Under the pieces are notes generated by a model that saw only the letters and a program-made list of their open reading frames with translations, ran no database searches and was not told the DNA's origin. Positions 31,592 through 40,027 of a stretch of DNA of 64,000 bases are shown here, piece after piece (position 1 is the first letter of the stretch; each line of letters opens with the position of its first letter). Position numbers and translations under genes: made by a program. This DNA comes from Stieleria tagensis (GTDB taxonomy: Bacteria; Planctomycetota; Planctomycetia; Pirellulales; Pirellulaceae), in contig NZ_JAMYFE010000112.1 of assembly GCF_024129865.1 (NCBI RefSeq), positions 1 through 64,000 of the forward strand, given 5' to 3'.

Positions 31592-31933
31592 TACAGATCA
31601 ATCCGGATCGGTAAAAAGGAAGGTGGGCGAGTGGGCGGAGAATTGCCGTAGCGCGATCGTAGCGGTGGCAGGCAAACGGGGTCAAAGAAAAAAAGCCAGC
31701 GGCCAGCCTGATTCTTGTGACGCGAGTTGCCACGCCGGCCAGGCGTTAATCCTGCCATCATAGCCGCATAACGGATGGCTCGGCAACGCTACCTGTTGCC
31801 CAATCTCCCCGCTCGTGTTCCGCTCAGTGCTGGGCACGGCAGTGACCGGGGCACGGCACGACGACCGGGTCCGTTTCGTTTGCTATCCTGTGTCCGTTTC
31901 CTATTCGATCAGTCTCTAACCGCAAAGATTTTT
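31592..31933. other. Divergent intergenic region
   Basis: About 340 bases separate the PVC cytochrome gene from the large protein at 31934. In-frame upstream codons of the rightward gene run back to 31775, but the encoded sequence is not conserved-looking and has no ribosome site. Promoters for both genes should lie here; none was identified with confidence. No inverted repeats were seen. Confidence 0.55.
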
Positions 31934-34900
31934 ATGTCACTCCTTCGTGAAAATCTCTCTCTCTACAAGGATGCCGGCGAATTACAGCGAGCTCTCGGTT
32001 GGGACAAGTCGCTTACCACCGATCCGGCAGAACGCAAAAATCTTCGCACCTACCTGGTGTTGCAATTGGCGGCGGCAGGATTGTTGCCACCGGATGGTCA
32101 GGTGGCAGACTCGATGACGGAGTTTTCGAGTGGGATTTTGGACAGCATGCGCGAAAAAACGCGGCTGCTGGCATCGCACCGAGCCCCGATCGATTCACGG
32201 ATCGAATCGTTTCTTGCAAACTATTTTGAAAGTGAATTGGGCGACAAACCGCTGCGTCTGCCCTCGCCCACGCTGACGTTGGACCGGCATGGGATGGCGC
32301 GCGAGTTAAGTCTGCCGATCAACGGCGACGAATTCTCCACGGACCTGGTCAGTTCCTACCGCTGCAGCAACGGTGTGTTGAACAACCCCCGAGCCGATCG
32401 TCGCACCACGGCTGGTACGTTCCACGTGGTCGAGGGTGGTTTGCCGATTCCTGGGGACAAGCGGGCCGTTCCCAAAGAAGTTTTCGTCAACCTGTTCCGC
32501 GCTGCGATGGCGCCGCCGGAAGACACCACGTTGTTGCCCTACACGGCCAACGCAGCGGAACCCTCGCACACCTGGGTTTCATTGATGTTACGACCGCTGG
32601 TTTGCCCCGCGGTACCAGGGTTTTGCGAAGCCAAGTCGATGGAGACTCGATTTTTTGCTCCCGGCACCTTGGTCAGCAATCTGGATTTCGTCGAATCAAT
32701 TTTTGGCAATGCCGGCGATCCATTGATTCCCGACAACGACGCGGGATTGGACGTCAAAGCCTGGACCGGGCACACCGGGTGTGTGATTTTGGCACCCCAT
32801 TTGACGAAGCTGACCAAAAAGGAACTGGGGTTGCCCCATGAACGCGACGCTAGCGATCGCCAGCGTGCCGACCGAATGTGTTGGACCGACGAATCGGAAC
32901 CCTACAATGATGGTTCGGCGTTCAAATTGACTTGCCGTGACCGAAACGGCGTGATCGTGACGCTGATCGCCGACAACTACTACGGTTATTGCAAAAAGGA
33001 AGTCAAGACGCAGATCAGTTATTCCTGCAACCTGATGGGGCGCTGCGAAGAGGAACATGCCGGTGGCGCGCTGGCGTTTCCGTCGTATTCACTCGGCGAA
33101 GAATTCCAGGTCGACAGCCGACGTTACAACGGTCGCACGTTCGACGACATCGCAGCGGCCTATCCAGAATTTGTCGATGCAAAACCGGAAGGCTACGGAG
33201 TCGACAAGAACGATGCTTCGATCATCTACATTCCCGAAGATGCCAAAGCGACGTTGGCCGAGCGCTGCATCAAATGGAGTCGTGATGGCAAGCAGCATCG
33301 CATCCCGTTGTCACCCGACGAGATTTACATCACGCCTAGCGGCTACAAAATTCGCTTAGAAAAACACCCCAACGCGCCTTCATGGCGACTGGTGGGGACG
33401 GTCGGTGAAGGCATATTCTGTCACAAACCCTGCACCGTCAGTGGTGGTGGTAAAAGCGAAATCAGCAAGAGTTTGGACGACTACATGCTGTACGGTCCCA
33501 TTTTTATTGGTGACCGCGACAAAGACTTTGCCAAGTTGGACGAGATCTTTGAACGCGACTACTCCGACCGTTGGTCGGATTCCTACGAAGGCCGCACGGA
33601 CTACACCGAAGGCCCCAGTCGCAAGGTTCTGGATCACACCCGCAGTTTGGGCAGTGTGATCAAGTTGCTGACCCCTTCGCCCGAGTACAACGACGCTTAC
33701 AATCAATGGCTTGATGGCATCCCCGCCCACGTCTATTCGATGGCGTTGATCATCAAACGATTTACCAAAGCCAATACCAAAGCAAATTGGAAAGATCGTT
33801 TCGGTGTTGATATCGTCAATGGTTCACCGGGACACGAATTGAAGCTTGGTGATCGAACGCTGGTGGGGACCTATCTGCGAGTCGGTTTGGACGACAACCG
33901 TTGGCGAACATTCAAACTGCGTCAGGACTTCATCGCGGCGGCAAAGGTCCAGCGTGAAGACGACATCAGCGCCAGTACCGTGGCGCCAGCCAATGTCATC
34001 AACGACGTCGGCAAAGCGGTTGAACCGGCCGGCAGTTACAAGTTCGTCGAAAACTGCGAGTACCGATTGTTTCAGCGTCCTGATGATGCGGTCCACCGTG
34101 GATTGGACAAACAAACCGAATGGGACCTGTCCCAGCCCGGAAACTTCATCAGCAATTTCCAACCGTTGTCGACGGACGAAGTCCGCGAGATCGTTCAAGA
34201 CGCGATCGAATTCGACAAGTTCACCGGGCCGATGGAACATCTGTTGAAAGATGCCGTTCTGCACGGCGACAGCTTTGTCGTCAGCACGGCGAATCCACGC
34301 CTGATCGACGGCCAGATGACAAAGAATCCGCGTTATCTGCAAGACCGTCCCGACATGGTTTATGCACGCGACGCATATGTGGCCCGGCGTGGGATTCAGT
34401 TTTATCGCAAGCTGAAAGCCGATGAGCCGATTCAAATTCCCGTGGCAGCGGTTTTGGGCGGCCGTCGAAACAACCCGCCCGAAGTAGAAAAGGCGATTCG
34501 TTCGCTGGCCGTCTATTCGCCGTTGCACTATCAGGAAATGCCTGAACTGGTGATGGATTATCTGTGTTCGTTGACCGGGAAAAGCCCCAGCACGACCGGG
34601 GCAGGCAGCGAAGGGGCGCTCACGAAAGGCCCATTCAACGCATTGATGCCATCGACCGACATGAACAACATGATTGTGTCGATGATCCTGACGGAATTGG
34701 GCGGGTTCAGCACGGCAGCCGGCCACATCGGGCCTCGCTTCCAGGTTGGTCACGACATCTCGTTGTTGATTCCCGAAGTCTGGTGTCGTCTGACCCCGGA
34801 AGAACGCTGTCCGAAGAAGATGATTGCTGACGGAATGCTGGAGAAAATTGAAGACTTCCAGCACAACGGCGTGACGATCCCAGCGAGTCGTTTGGGGTAT

Positions 34901-35482
34901 CGAATCACTAAACGGTTCGTGCGCACCTACATGGCGCGCGTCTTTGATAATCCCAGTAAAGTCTTCAGCGACGAAATCTTGCAGCCGGAAAAACAAGATC
35001 TCGAATCGTTTGCCGATGGCATCTTGCACATCGCCGAAGCGCAACAGAAAGTCGCGCAGCGGTACATGGAAGATGGCGGCTACGAACTGGCCAGCCCGCC
35101 GCTGCGAGCAATCGTCAGCATCTTGGCGACCGGTGAGTTCGAAGGCAAAACGATCGACGATCCGCAAGTTCGTGAGCTGTTCACCCGTGAGAACTTGTTA
35201 GCGAGCGACTGGTACAAACGGCGGTTGCTGGAACAGCAAGATCGTGACGTGTTGCACTGGAAAGACTTTGTCGGTCGATTGGAAGCACAGATCCAATCGA
35301 CGCCCGCCGATCGTACCGCAGCCAACTTGGATTTGGAGAGTCGGTTGCAGTACGCCAAAGCGATGCTGGATGAAGCTCAGCAACCCGGCTATGTCGACAG
35401 TCTGGTAGGGACCATCGGTGCCGACCCGATGCGAGTGGCCGCTAACGATCCGATCCTGGCTGACCGCCTCGCCGGCGTCTAA
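31934..35482 (+). CDS. Very large conserved protein, candidate PPi-type PEP carboxykinase
   Basis: A 1182-residue soluble protein with no signal peptide. Its length and single-copy, enzyme-like look fit the PPi-dependent phosphoenolpyruvate carboxykinases (about 1140-1200 residues, only distantly related to the ATP and GTP types). Conserved-looking blocks include a Gly-rich P-loop-like TVSGGGKSEISKS (Ser503 to Ser509 region), CNLMGRCEEEHAGGALAF, and TGKSPSTTGAGSEGALTKG from about residue 880. If correct it would interconvert oxaloacetate and PEP with pyrophosphate; mdh in the same window supplies oxaloacetate but is not linked. The family name is inference from length and motifs recalled from memory. 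ATG 31934 gives MSLLRENLSLY; an extension to 31775 is unlikely. Confidence 0.5.
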   Translation: MSLLRENLSLYKDAGELQRALGWDKSLTTDPAERKNLRTYLVLQLAAAGLLPPDGQVADSMTEFSSGILDSMREKTRLLASHRAPIDSRIESFLANYFESELGDKPLRLPSPTLTLDRHGMARELSLPINGDEFSTDLVSSYRCSNGVLNNPRADRRTTAGTFHVVEGGLPIPGDKRAVPKEVFVNLFRAAMAPPEDTTLLPYTANAAEPSHTWVSLMLRPLVCPAVPGFCEAKSMETRFFAPGTLVSNLDFVESIFGNAGDPLIPDNDAGLDVKAWTGHTGCVILAPHLTKLTKKELGLPHERDASDRQRADRMCWTDESEPYNDGSAFKLTCRDRNGVIVTLIADNYYGYCKKEVKTQISYSCNLMGRCEEEHAGGALAFPSYSLGEEFQVDSRRYNGRTFDDIAAAYPEFVDAKPEGYGVDKNDASIIYIPEDAKATLAERCIKWSRDGKQHRIPLSPDEIYITPSGYKIRLEKHPNAPSWRLVGTVGEGIFCHKPCTVSGGGKSEISKSLDDYMLYGPIFIGDRDKDFAKLDEIFERDYSDRWSDSYEGRTDYTEGPSRKVLDHTRSLGSVIKLLTPSPEYNDAYNQWLDGIPAHVYSMALIIKRFTKANTKANWKDRFGVDIVNGSPGHELKLGDRTLVGTYLRVGLDDNRWRTFKLRQDFIAAAKVQREDDISASTVAPANVINDVGKAVEPAGSYKFVENCEYRLFQRPDDAVHRGLDKQTEWDLSQPGNFISNFQPLSTDEVREIVQDAIEFDKFTGPMEHLLKDAVLHGDSFVVSTANPRLIDGQMTKNPRYLQDRPDMVYARDAYVARRGIQFYRKLKADEPIQIPVAAVLGGRRNNPPEVEKAIRSLAVYSPLHYQEMPELVMDYLCSLTGKSPSTTGAGSEGALTKGPFNALMPSTDMNNMIVSMILTELGGFSTAAGHIGPRFQVGHDISLLIPEVWCRLTPEERCPKKMIADGMLEKIEDFQHNGVTIPASRLGYRITKRFVRTYMARVFDNPSKVFSDEILQPEKQDLESFADGILHIAEAQQKVAQRYMEDGGYELASPPLRAIVSILATGEFEGKTIDDPQVRELFTRENLLASDWYKRRLLEQQDRDVLHWKDFVGRLEAQIQSTPADRTAANLDLESRLQYAKAMLDEAQQPGYVDSLVGTIGADPMRVAANDPILADRLAGV

Positions 35483-35523
35483 CGCCACTCCGCAGCGAAC
35501 AATCGAACGCCGCCCGTCTGGCT

Positions 35524-35561
35524 GGCCTCTGTGCGAGGCCGGTTGGGGGCGGCCGGTTTTT
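35524..35561 (+). terminator. Possible terminator hairpin
   Basis: GGCCTC pairs with GAGGCC across a 5-base loop at 35524-35540, followed by a G/C-rich run and TTTTT at 35557-35561. It lies between two convergent genes. The T-run is separated from the stem by about 16 bases, so a strict rho-independent terminator is not certain. Confidence 0.4.
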
Positions 35562-35572
35562 GAGGGCGGCTG

Positions 35573-36799
35573 CTATTGCGGTAGCGCTGGACCACCCTGA
35601 AACATCGTGGCCATCGCGATCACACCACCGAGGGCTTGGTCGAACTCTTCTTGAGTGCTGGCGTTGAGCAGTGGATTGAGATTGGCGTCAATCATTTGAG
35701 TGAACGCTTGAGTGGCGGCTTCCGTTTGCCCCCCGTTCGCTTTCATCTGCGCGCGACTTTCCTCCATTTGTTTTTTCAAGTCTGCGGCTAGCGAAGCGCC
35801 TTTCTCCTCCCACACTTTGGCTAGTTCCTGAGGGATCCAGCGGCCACGGTATTGTTCCATTTCAATTGTCTTGGTGGTACCGTCGGGTTGAGGAATCGAG
35901 AGGGTGCCATGAAAGGCATCGGTTTGCTGAACCTGAATTTGGGTGGTGTACTGTTGGATCATTCCCGGTGGTGCGACCGCCGCCAACGCATGCAGATGAC
36001 CTCCGATTCGAGGCCCGTAGTAGTTAGCCCAGTCGCGAATCGAATGTTCGGTCAACAGTTTCATATCGGACAGTGCGGTGAATGATTCATAGGCCAGTCC
36101 GGTCAGCGGATCATAAACCTGCGTGATGATTTGTTTGGCCTGTGGTGGGGCCATCGCCAGTGCAGGTGTGTTGAGCACAAATTGTTTCTTGCGAATTAGA
36201 ATCTCGCAGGCCTTCATGAAGCCGTCAGAGATCGGTTGATAGAGACTTTGCTGTTCGACAGAGGCTTCTTGAAGTGTCGATCGCACTTCGGCACTATCAA
36301 AACCTGCGCGGATGTCCTGCGGCAAGGCATACCACAGCACTTCGGGATGCCCGGCCAACGCCTGTTCGGTGACAAAGGTTACCGTTTGTTGGAGGGATGC
36401 GTTTTCTGGGAACGCCGGCATCGGCGGAACGTTTGGTGGCGTGGGAGCGAAATCTGGCTGGGCAAGCGAGGACGCAATCGGTTGGGTTGTTTCGCTGGCC
36501 TGTGCATCGGCCGGTGCTGCGTTTTGTGCAGCTTGATACAACTGCTGTGCCCTCGCGCGACTCTCGGCACTTAACTTCGCGATCGGGACTTTGGCGACCA
36601 CACCATCGCTGCGGCGCAGGACCACCGCGGTGCCTTCGACGCCAACATACTCCGCTTCGATATTAAACTTTCCACTGATGTCGCTCCAGGTTTCACCGTG
36701 CAGGGAAGCGATATCGCCCAGTCCCACGAGGATTCCCAGGCACAAACATCGCGTCAGGCAGGGGCCGATCGGTCGCAAGAAAAACTCAGCTAAAAACAT
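35573..36799 (-). CDS. Secreted SHD1-domain protein
   Basis: A 408-residue exported protein. After a hydrophobic leader (CLCLGILVGLGDIASLHG) the mature protein begins with an SHD1-like domain (TWSDISGKFNIEAEYVGVEG, then VVLRRSDGVVAKVPIAKLS), a small SH3-like fold common in planctomycete exported proteins. The rest is a helical domain of about 270 residues with PALAMAPPQAKQIITQVYD and PQELAKVWEEKGASLAADLKKQMEESRAQ. No catalytic motif was found. ATG 36799 is chosen over a TTG at 36817. It converges on the large gene at 31934 and appears to be monocistronic. Confidence 0.85.
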   Translation of the reverse strand: MFLAEFFLRPIGPCLTRCLCLGILVGLGDIASLHGETWSDISGKFNIEAEYVGVEGTAVVLRRSDGVVAKVPIAKLSAESRARAQQLYQAAQNAAPADAQASETTQPIASSLAQPDFAPTPPNVPPMPAFPENASLQQTVTFVTEQALAGHPEVLWYALPQDIRAGFDSAEVRSTLQEASVEQQSLYQPISDGFMKACEILIRKKQFVLNTPALAMAPPQAKQIITQVYDPLTGLAYESFTALSDMKLLTEHSIRDWANYYGPRIGGHLHALAAVAPPGMIQQYTTQIQVQQTDAFHGTLSIPQPDGTTKTIEMEQYRGRWIPQELAKVWEEKGASLAADLKKQMEESRAQMKANGGQTEAATQAFTQMIDANLNPLLNASTQEEFDQALGGVIAMATMFQGGPALPQ

Positions 36800-37136
36800 C
36801 ACACAAACTCGCAGCAAGGGATCAAAGTTAATTCAAACGATCCAGTTAGATTACCAGACAGGGAGTGATGGCAACGCAACCGAGTCATTTTCCCGGCTCA
36901 ATCGTTGCGGATTCAGGGCGCGATCGATGGTTGTTGATTTGAGATCTGAGGCATTGTTTTTTTGTAACCCGACGCGTCAGCGAGGGATCTGGCTAACACC
37001 CTAAATCTCTCGCTGACGCGTCGGGTTACCATAGAAGCGCAACTTCAAAACTGACGCCTCGGGTTGCAATAAAATGCGCAGCGTCATGACCCTCCCTCGG
37101 GAGATCAGACGACTTCCCACCGATGTGTCACCAGCA
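36800..37136. other. Intergenic region with inverted repeats
   Basis: About 340 bases between two leftward genes hold the inverted repeat at 36964-37029 and a third degenerate arm at 37051-37069. No credible coding frame is present. Confidence 0.6.
36964..37029. repeat. 25-bp inverted repeat (one mismatch)
   Basis: The left arm 36964-36988 starts GTAACCCGACGCGTCAGCGA, and the right arm 37005-37029 is its reverse complement apart from one base, with a 16-base loop. A third arm-like stretch at 37051-37069 (CTGACGCCTCGGGTTGCAA) is degenerate. It lies downstream of the leftward SMI1-like gene and may terminate it; the repetition of arms points to a dispersed element. Confidence 0.75.
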
Positions 37137-38465
37137 TTAGATGCCGTAGCGATCGCGGAAGCAGTTGCGATGGGTTTGGGCGAGTTCGCTTTGCGCGACT
37201 CGGCCGGCGGTTTTCGAGGTGACGGTGACTTGATCGAGCAACTCGGCGAACGCGATCATCGGTTCGGCGCCTAAATCCCAGCCGGCGCGGAACCACAGGT
37301 CATGCGCGGTCGCCGGATCGGCTTTCGCAGCCAGTGCGGCAAAGTGGCTGCGAACTTGTTCCCGCCGCTCGTCGGCGTTGGGGCACGAGAGTGCGTTCAG
37401 ATAGGTTTGTTCGTCCGGATCGCTGGACTGGTACGCGAGTTGGATCAGTCTCGCCGCCGAGAATTTTTGGCCGTCGCCATTGAACCCATGTGTGCGGACG
37501 CGAACGGTCTGGTCGGTGAAGATCGAGCATCGCAGTCCATGGCGATAGGCATCAATCGCGGCGGGAACGTCATCGGATCGTTCTAATGAGTATCCCAGCA
37601 GATCCCAGGCCCATGCCAGCAGCGGCGTCTGCCGAGTCACCTGCCTGCACTGTGAATGGACGCTGTCCCAATCCTGTTGGGCAAGGATTTGTTCGCTCGT
37701 GAGCCCGGTCAATTGCTGGACCAATGCGATTTGCGACTCGGTCATCAATTGATTGTCCAACAGGGACCGTTGGACTTGGTCGTTTTCGGTCGCTGACCAA
37801 GCGTCCAAGATCTCGTCGCTGATCAATGGGTTGGCCAATGCATCGATGACCAGATGGCAGCGCACTGCGGGCAGGCAGAGATGGCGCTGGATCAACGCTT
37901 CGGCCAGTTCATGACCCGACAGGGTTTGCAGACGTTCGGCATCGGTCGGTGTGACGGAGTCGCGTTGCAGTTGTTCTAGCGCCCAGGTGTCTAATGGGCC
38001 CTCGGCTGGATCGCCTGTCGCGTTGGACGCGTCGTCGATAGCAGGGATGGCGTGGTCGCGAATACTGCCGGGCAGACGCTGACGGAAACTATCGAACAAG
38101 ATTGCTTCGGCCAATGAATCGCCCCAGGGAATCCAGTCACCACCACCGTGGTACCAATGCACGATTTGGCTGGCACTGTTATCCGCTCGAAATCGCAGGC
38201 ACAGCCAGTCGCCCATTTGATTGCCTAGGATTGGCAAAAAATCACAGGGCATGAGCGCCGGCCAAATCGCCGCCGGGGCGTTGCTCAACAGTTCTTGTGG
38301 GGAGATTGCGGCGGTGAAACGATGGTTCGTTTCGGACGGCGTCACTCGCCACAGTTCTTGGTCGAACCAGCGCTGCAGGTCTTGGGAAAAAGTGCATCGA
38401 TACCTGGTCTGGATCTGCTGAGACCACGAACCGGAGGCACCGGGTGAATTAGGCGGCTGGTGCAA
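37137..38465 (-). CDS. SMI1/KNR4 (SUKH)-like domain protein with helical C-terminus
   Basis: A 442-residue cytoplasmic protein. The N-terminal third has the pattern of the SUKH fold: FLPILGNQMGDWLCLRFRAD, then IVHWYHGGGDWIPWGDSLAEAILF. The rest is helical and repeat-like (TPR style), ending with WFRAGWDLGAEPMIAFAELL. The match is from pattern memory and is moderate. The start is a TTG two bases after the stop of the barrel gene, with no good ribosome site, so its translation may be coupled to the upstream gene. SUKH proteins are known as immunity factors or scaffolds; neither role is shown here. Confidence 0.6.
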   Translation of the reverse strand: MHQPPNSPGASGSWSQQIQTRYRCTFSQDLQRWFDQELWRVTPSETNHRFTAAISPQELLSNAPAAIWPALMPCDFLPILGNQMGDWLCLRFRADNSASQIVHWYHGGGDWIPWGDSLAEAILFDSFRQRLPGSIRDHAIPAIDDASNATGDPAEGPLDTWALEQLQRDSVTPTDAERLQTLSGHELAEALIQRHLCLPAVRCHLVIDALANPLISDEILDAWSATENDQVQRSLLDNQLMTESQIALVQQLTGLTSEQILAQQDWDSVHSQCRQVTRQTPLLAWAWDLLGYSLERSDDVPAAIDAYRHGLRCSIFTDQTVRVRTHGFNGDGQKFSAARLIQLAYQSSDPDEQTYLNALSCPNADERREQVRSHFAALAAKADPATAHDLWFRAGWDLGAEPMIAFAELLDQVTVTSKTAGRVAQSELAQTHRNCFRDRYGI

Positions 38466-38467
38466 GG

Positions 38468-40027
38468 TTACCGAATCAAACTCATGTAGAAGCTGAAAAT
38501 TCGCTCGTCGTCGAAATCGGCCTTGGCGACAGGGACGGCAAAATCGAATGCGAGCGGTGCCGGTCCGAGGGCCGGAATGGCAACACGTAGCCCCAGGCCA
38601 GGGGCAACACGAAACGTATCTGCATCCAGTTTAACACTGCTCTCGACCGTACCGAAGTCACAAAATGCGACTCCACGAAAGGCATCGTCGGCGGTGATCG
38701 GGAACATGTATTCGACGGAATTCAAAAATTGGAACTCGCCACCGACCTCGACCCCGTTGACGACCGGGCTGGCGCCGCGGAAATCAAATCCGCGAAGCGT
38801 GGCATAACCGCCGGCGAAAAAGTTCTCGAACACCGGGGTGTCTTTGCCGCTAAAACCAAGTTGGGTGCTGTATGAAATCGTTTGTTTCCCACTGCCGTCG
38901 GCACGTGAGGCAAGCAACCAGTATTTACGGTACTCCATTTCCAGTCGCGAATATTCAAAGTCACCGAATGTTTCTTCGAATTTCAGGTTGAAGTAATGGC
39001 CTTCGCTGGGCTGGATCGGACTGTCGCGAGTGTTGTGAGTCAACGAGATGTTGCCCGCATACAGTTCATTGTTGCCTTCCAGGGCGTTCAGTTCAGGATC
39101 GCCGCCATTGGGTTTGCGAATGTCGCTGATGTCAACATTTTGGCCGCCGATGCCAACCGACAATGACAGGTCGGGTGTGATGCGATAGCCCAGCGAGAAT
39201 TGTCCGCCCAATCGGTTTTCGCTCCAGTCATTGAAGGCGCGATCGTACAGAAATCCGCTGGCCGAGAAACTGATTGGCAAGTAGCCGAACAGGTTGGGGT
39301 CGGCGAACTGCATGGTGTAGCGGTCATACTGACTGCCGGGCGCGGCTTCCAGTCGGAACGTCTGGCCGGCACCACGGAATGCGGTTCCACCAAACAGGTC
39401 TCGAAAAGAGCGTGGCCAACGCATGATGTCAAAGTTGCGTTCGTCGATCGTGATCTGTCCCGTCACACCGGCGTCACTGTTGACGGCACCACCGAGCATG
39501 ATACGCCCGGTCCGCGCCGGAAATCCGTTGACGATCAAATCGGCAACGCGAACGTTGGGCGTGTAAACCGGATCGGTAGCGATCGGTGGAAACGCCGTGC
39601 CGCTGCCGGGAACCGAGGGGGCGGGAACGATGGTTTGTTGTGTGCGTGGTCCGAACTGCGTCGGCGGAAACGTTGCCTGCGGTGTCGGCTGATACGGTTG
39701 AGCCGGCGGCGGGCTCAGGGTTTGTGGGGATTGGGTGTAGGGGGTCGCCGGTTGGTAGGGCGTGATCGGCGGCGATTGAGCGGACGGCGGGTACTGCGTG
39801 GCCGGCGGATATTGTGTGGCCGGCGGATATTGGGCGTGGACCGTTGCGGTGCCGGTCCATGTTGCCAGCGCAGCGACCATCACCCGCGCTGCGGTCGACA
39901 TCACACCAGCGGCGCGAGGGGTGCGTTTCGGCAATTCGATCGGGTCCATCCGGTATGATTCGCTTGCGAGAGGTTGATTGGTCGGGTCGGCCGCCGTCAG
40001 CGGGCAGGGTTGGTTTGACAAGTGCAT
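38468..40027 (-). CDS. BamA-type outer-membrane barrel without POTRA domains
   Basis: A 519-residue exported protein. After a long N-region comes a signal peptide (STAARVMVAALATWTGTATVHA). A disordered Pro/Tyr/Gln-rich linker follows with repeats of YPPATQ, and then a C-terminal Omp85-type beta barrel from about residue 155: ITIDERNFDIMRWPRSFRDL, GGQFSLGYRITPDLSLSVGI, and the barrel-lumen loop signature GGYATLRGFDFRG. The POTRA domains expected in BamA are missing here but form the separate upstream gene. ATG 40027 overlaps that gene's stop as TGATG and has AAGGA upstream. The C-terminal beta-signal is FSFYMSLIR, without a terminal aromatic residue. Confidence 0.88.
   Translation of the reverse strand: MHLSNQPCPLTAADPTNQPLASESYRMDPIELPKRTPRAAGVMSTAARVMVAALATWTGTATVHAQYPPATQYPPATQYPPSAQSPPITPYQPATPYTQSPQTLSPPPAQPYQPTPQATFPPTQFGPRTQQTIVPAPSVPGSGTAFPPIATDPVYTPNVRVADLIVNGFPARTGRIMLGGAVNSDAGVTGQITIDERNFDIMRWPRSFRDLFGGTAFRGAGQTFRLEAAPGSQYDRYTMQFADPNLFGYLPISFSASGFLYDRAFNDWSENRLGGQFSLGYRITPDLSLSVGIGGQNVDISDIRKPNGGDPELNALEGNNELYAGNISLTHNTRDSPIQPSEGHYFNLKFEETFGDFEYSRLEMEYRKYWLLASRADGSGKQTISYSTQLGFSGKDTPVFENFFAGGYATLRGFDFRGASPVVNGVEVGGEFQFLNSVEYMFPITADDAFRGVAFCDFGTVESSVKLDADTFRVAPGLGLRVAIPALGPAPLAFDFAVPVAKADFDDERIFSFYMSLIR
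39791..39835 (-). repeat. 18-bp tandem repeat coding the YPPATQ linker
   Basis: The unit recurs at an 18-base period and codes for Tyr-Pro-Pro-Ala-Thr-Gln. It is part of the flexible linker that joins the secretion signal to the barrel and may vary in copy number. Confidence 0.65.
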
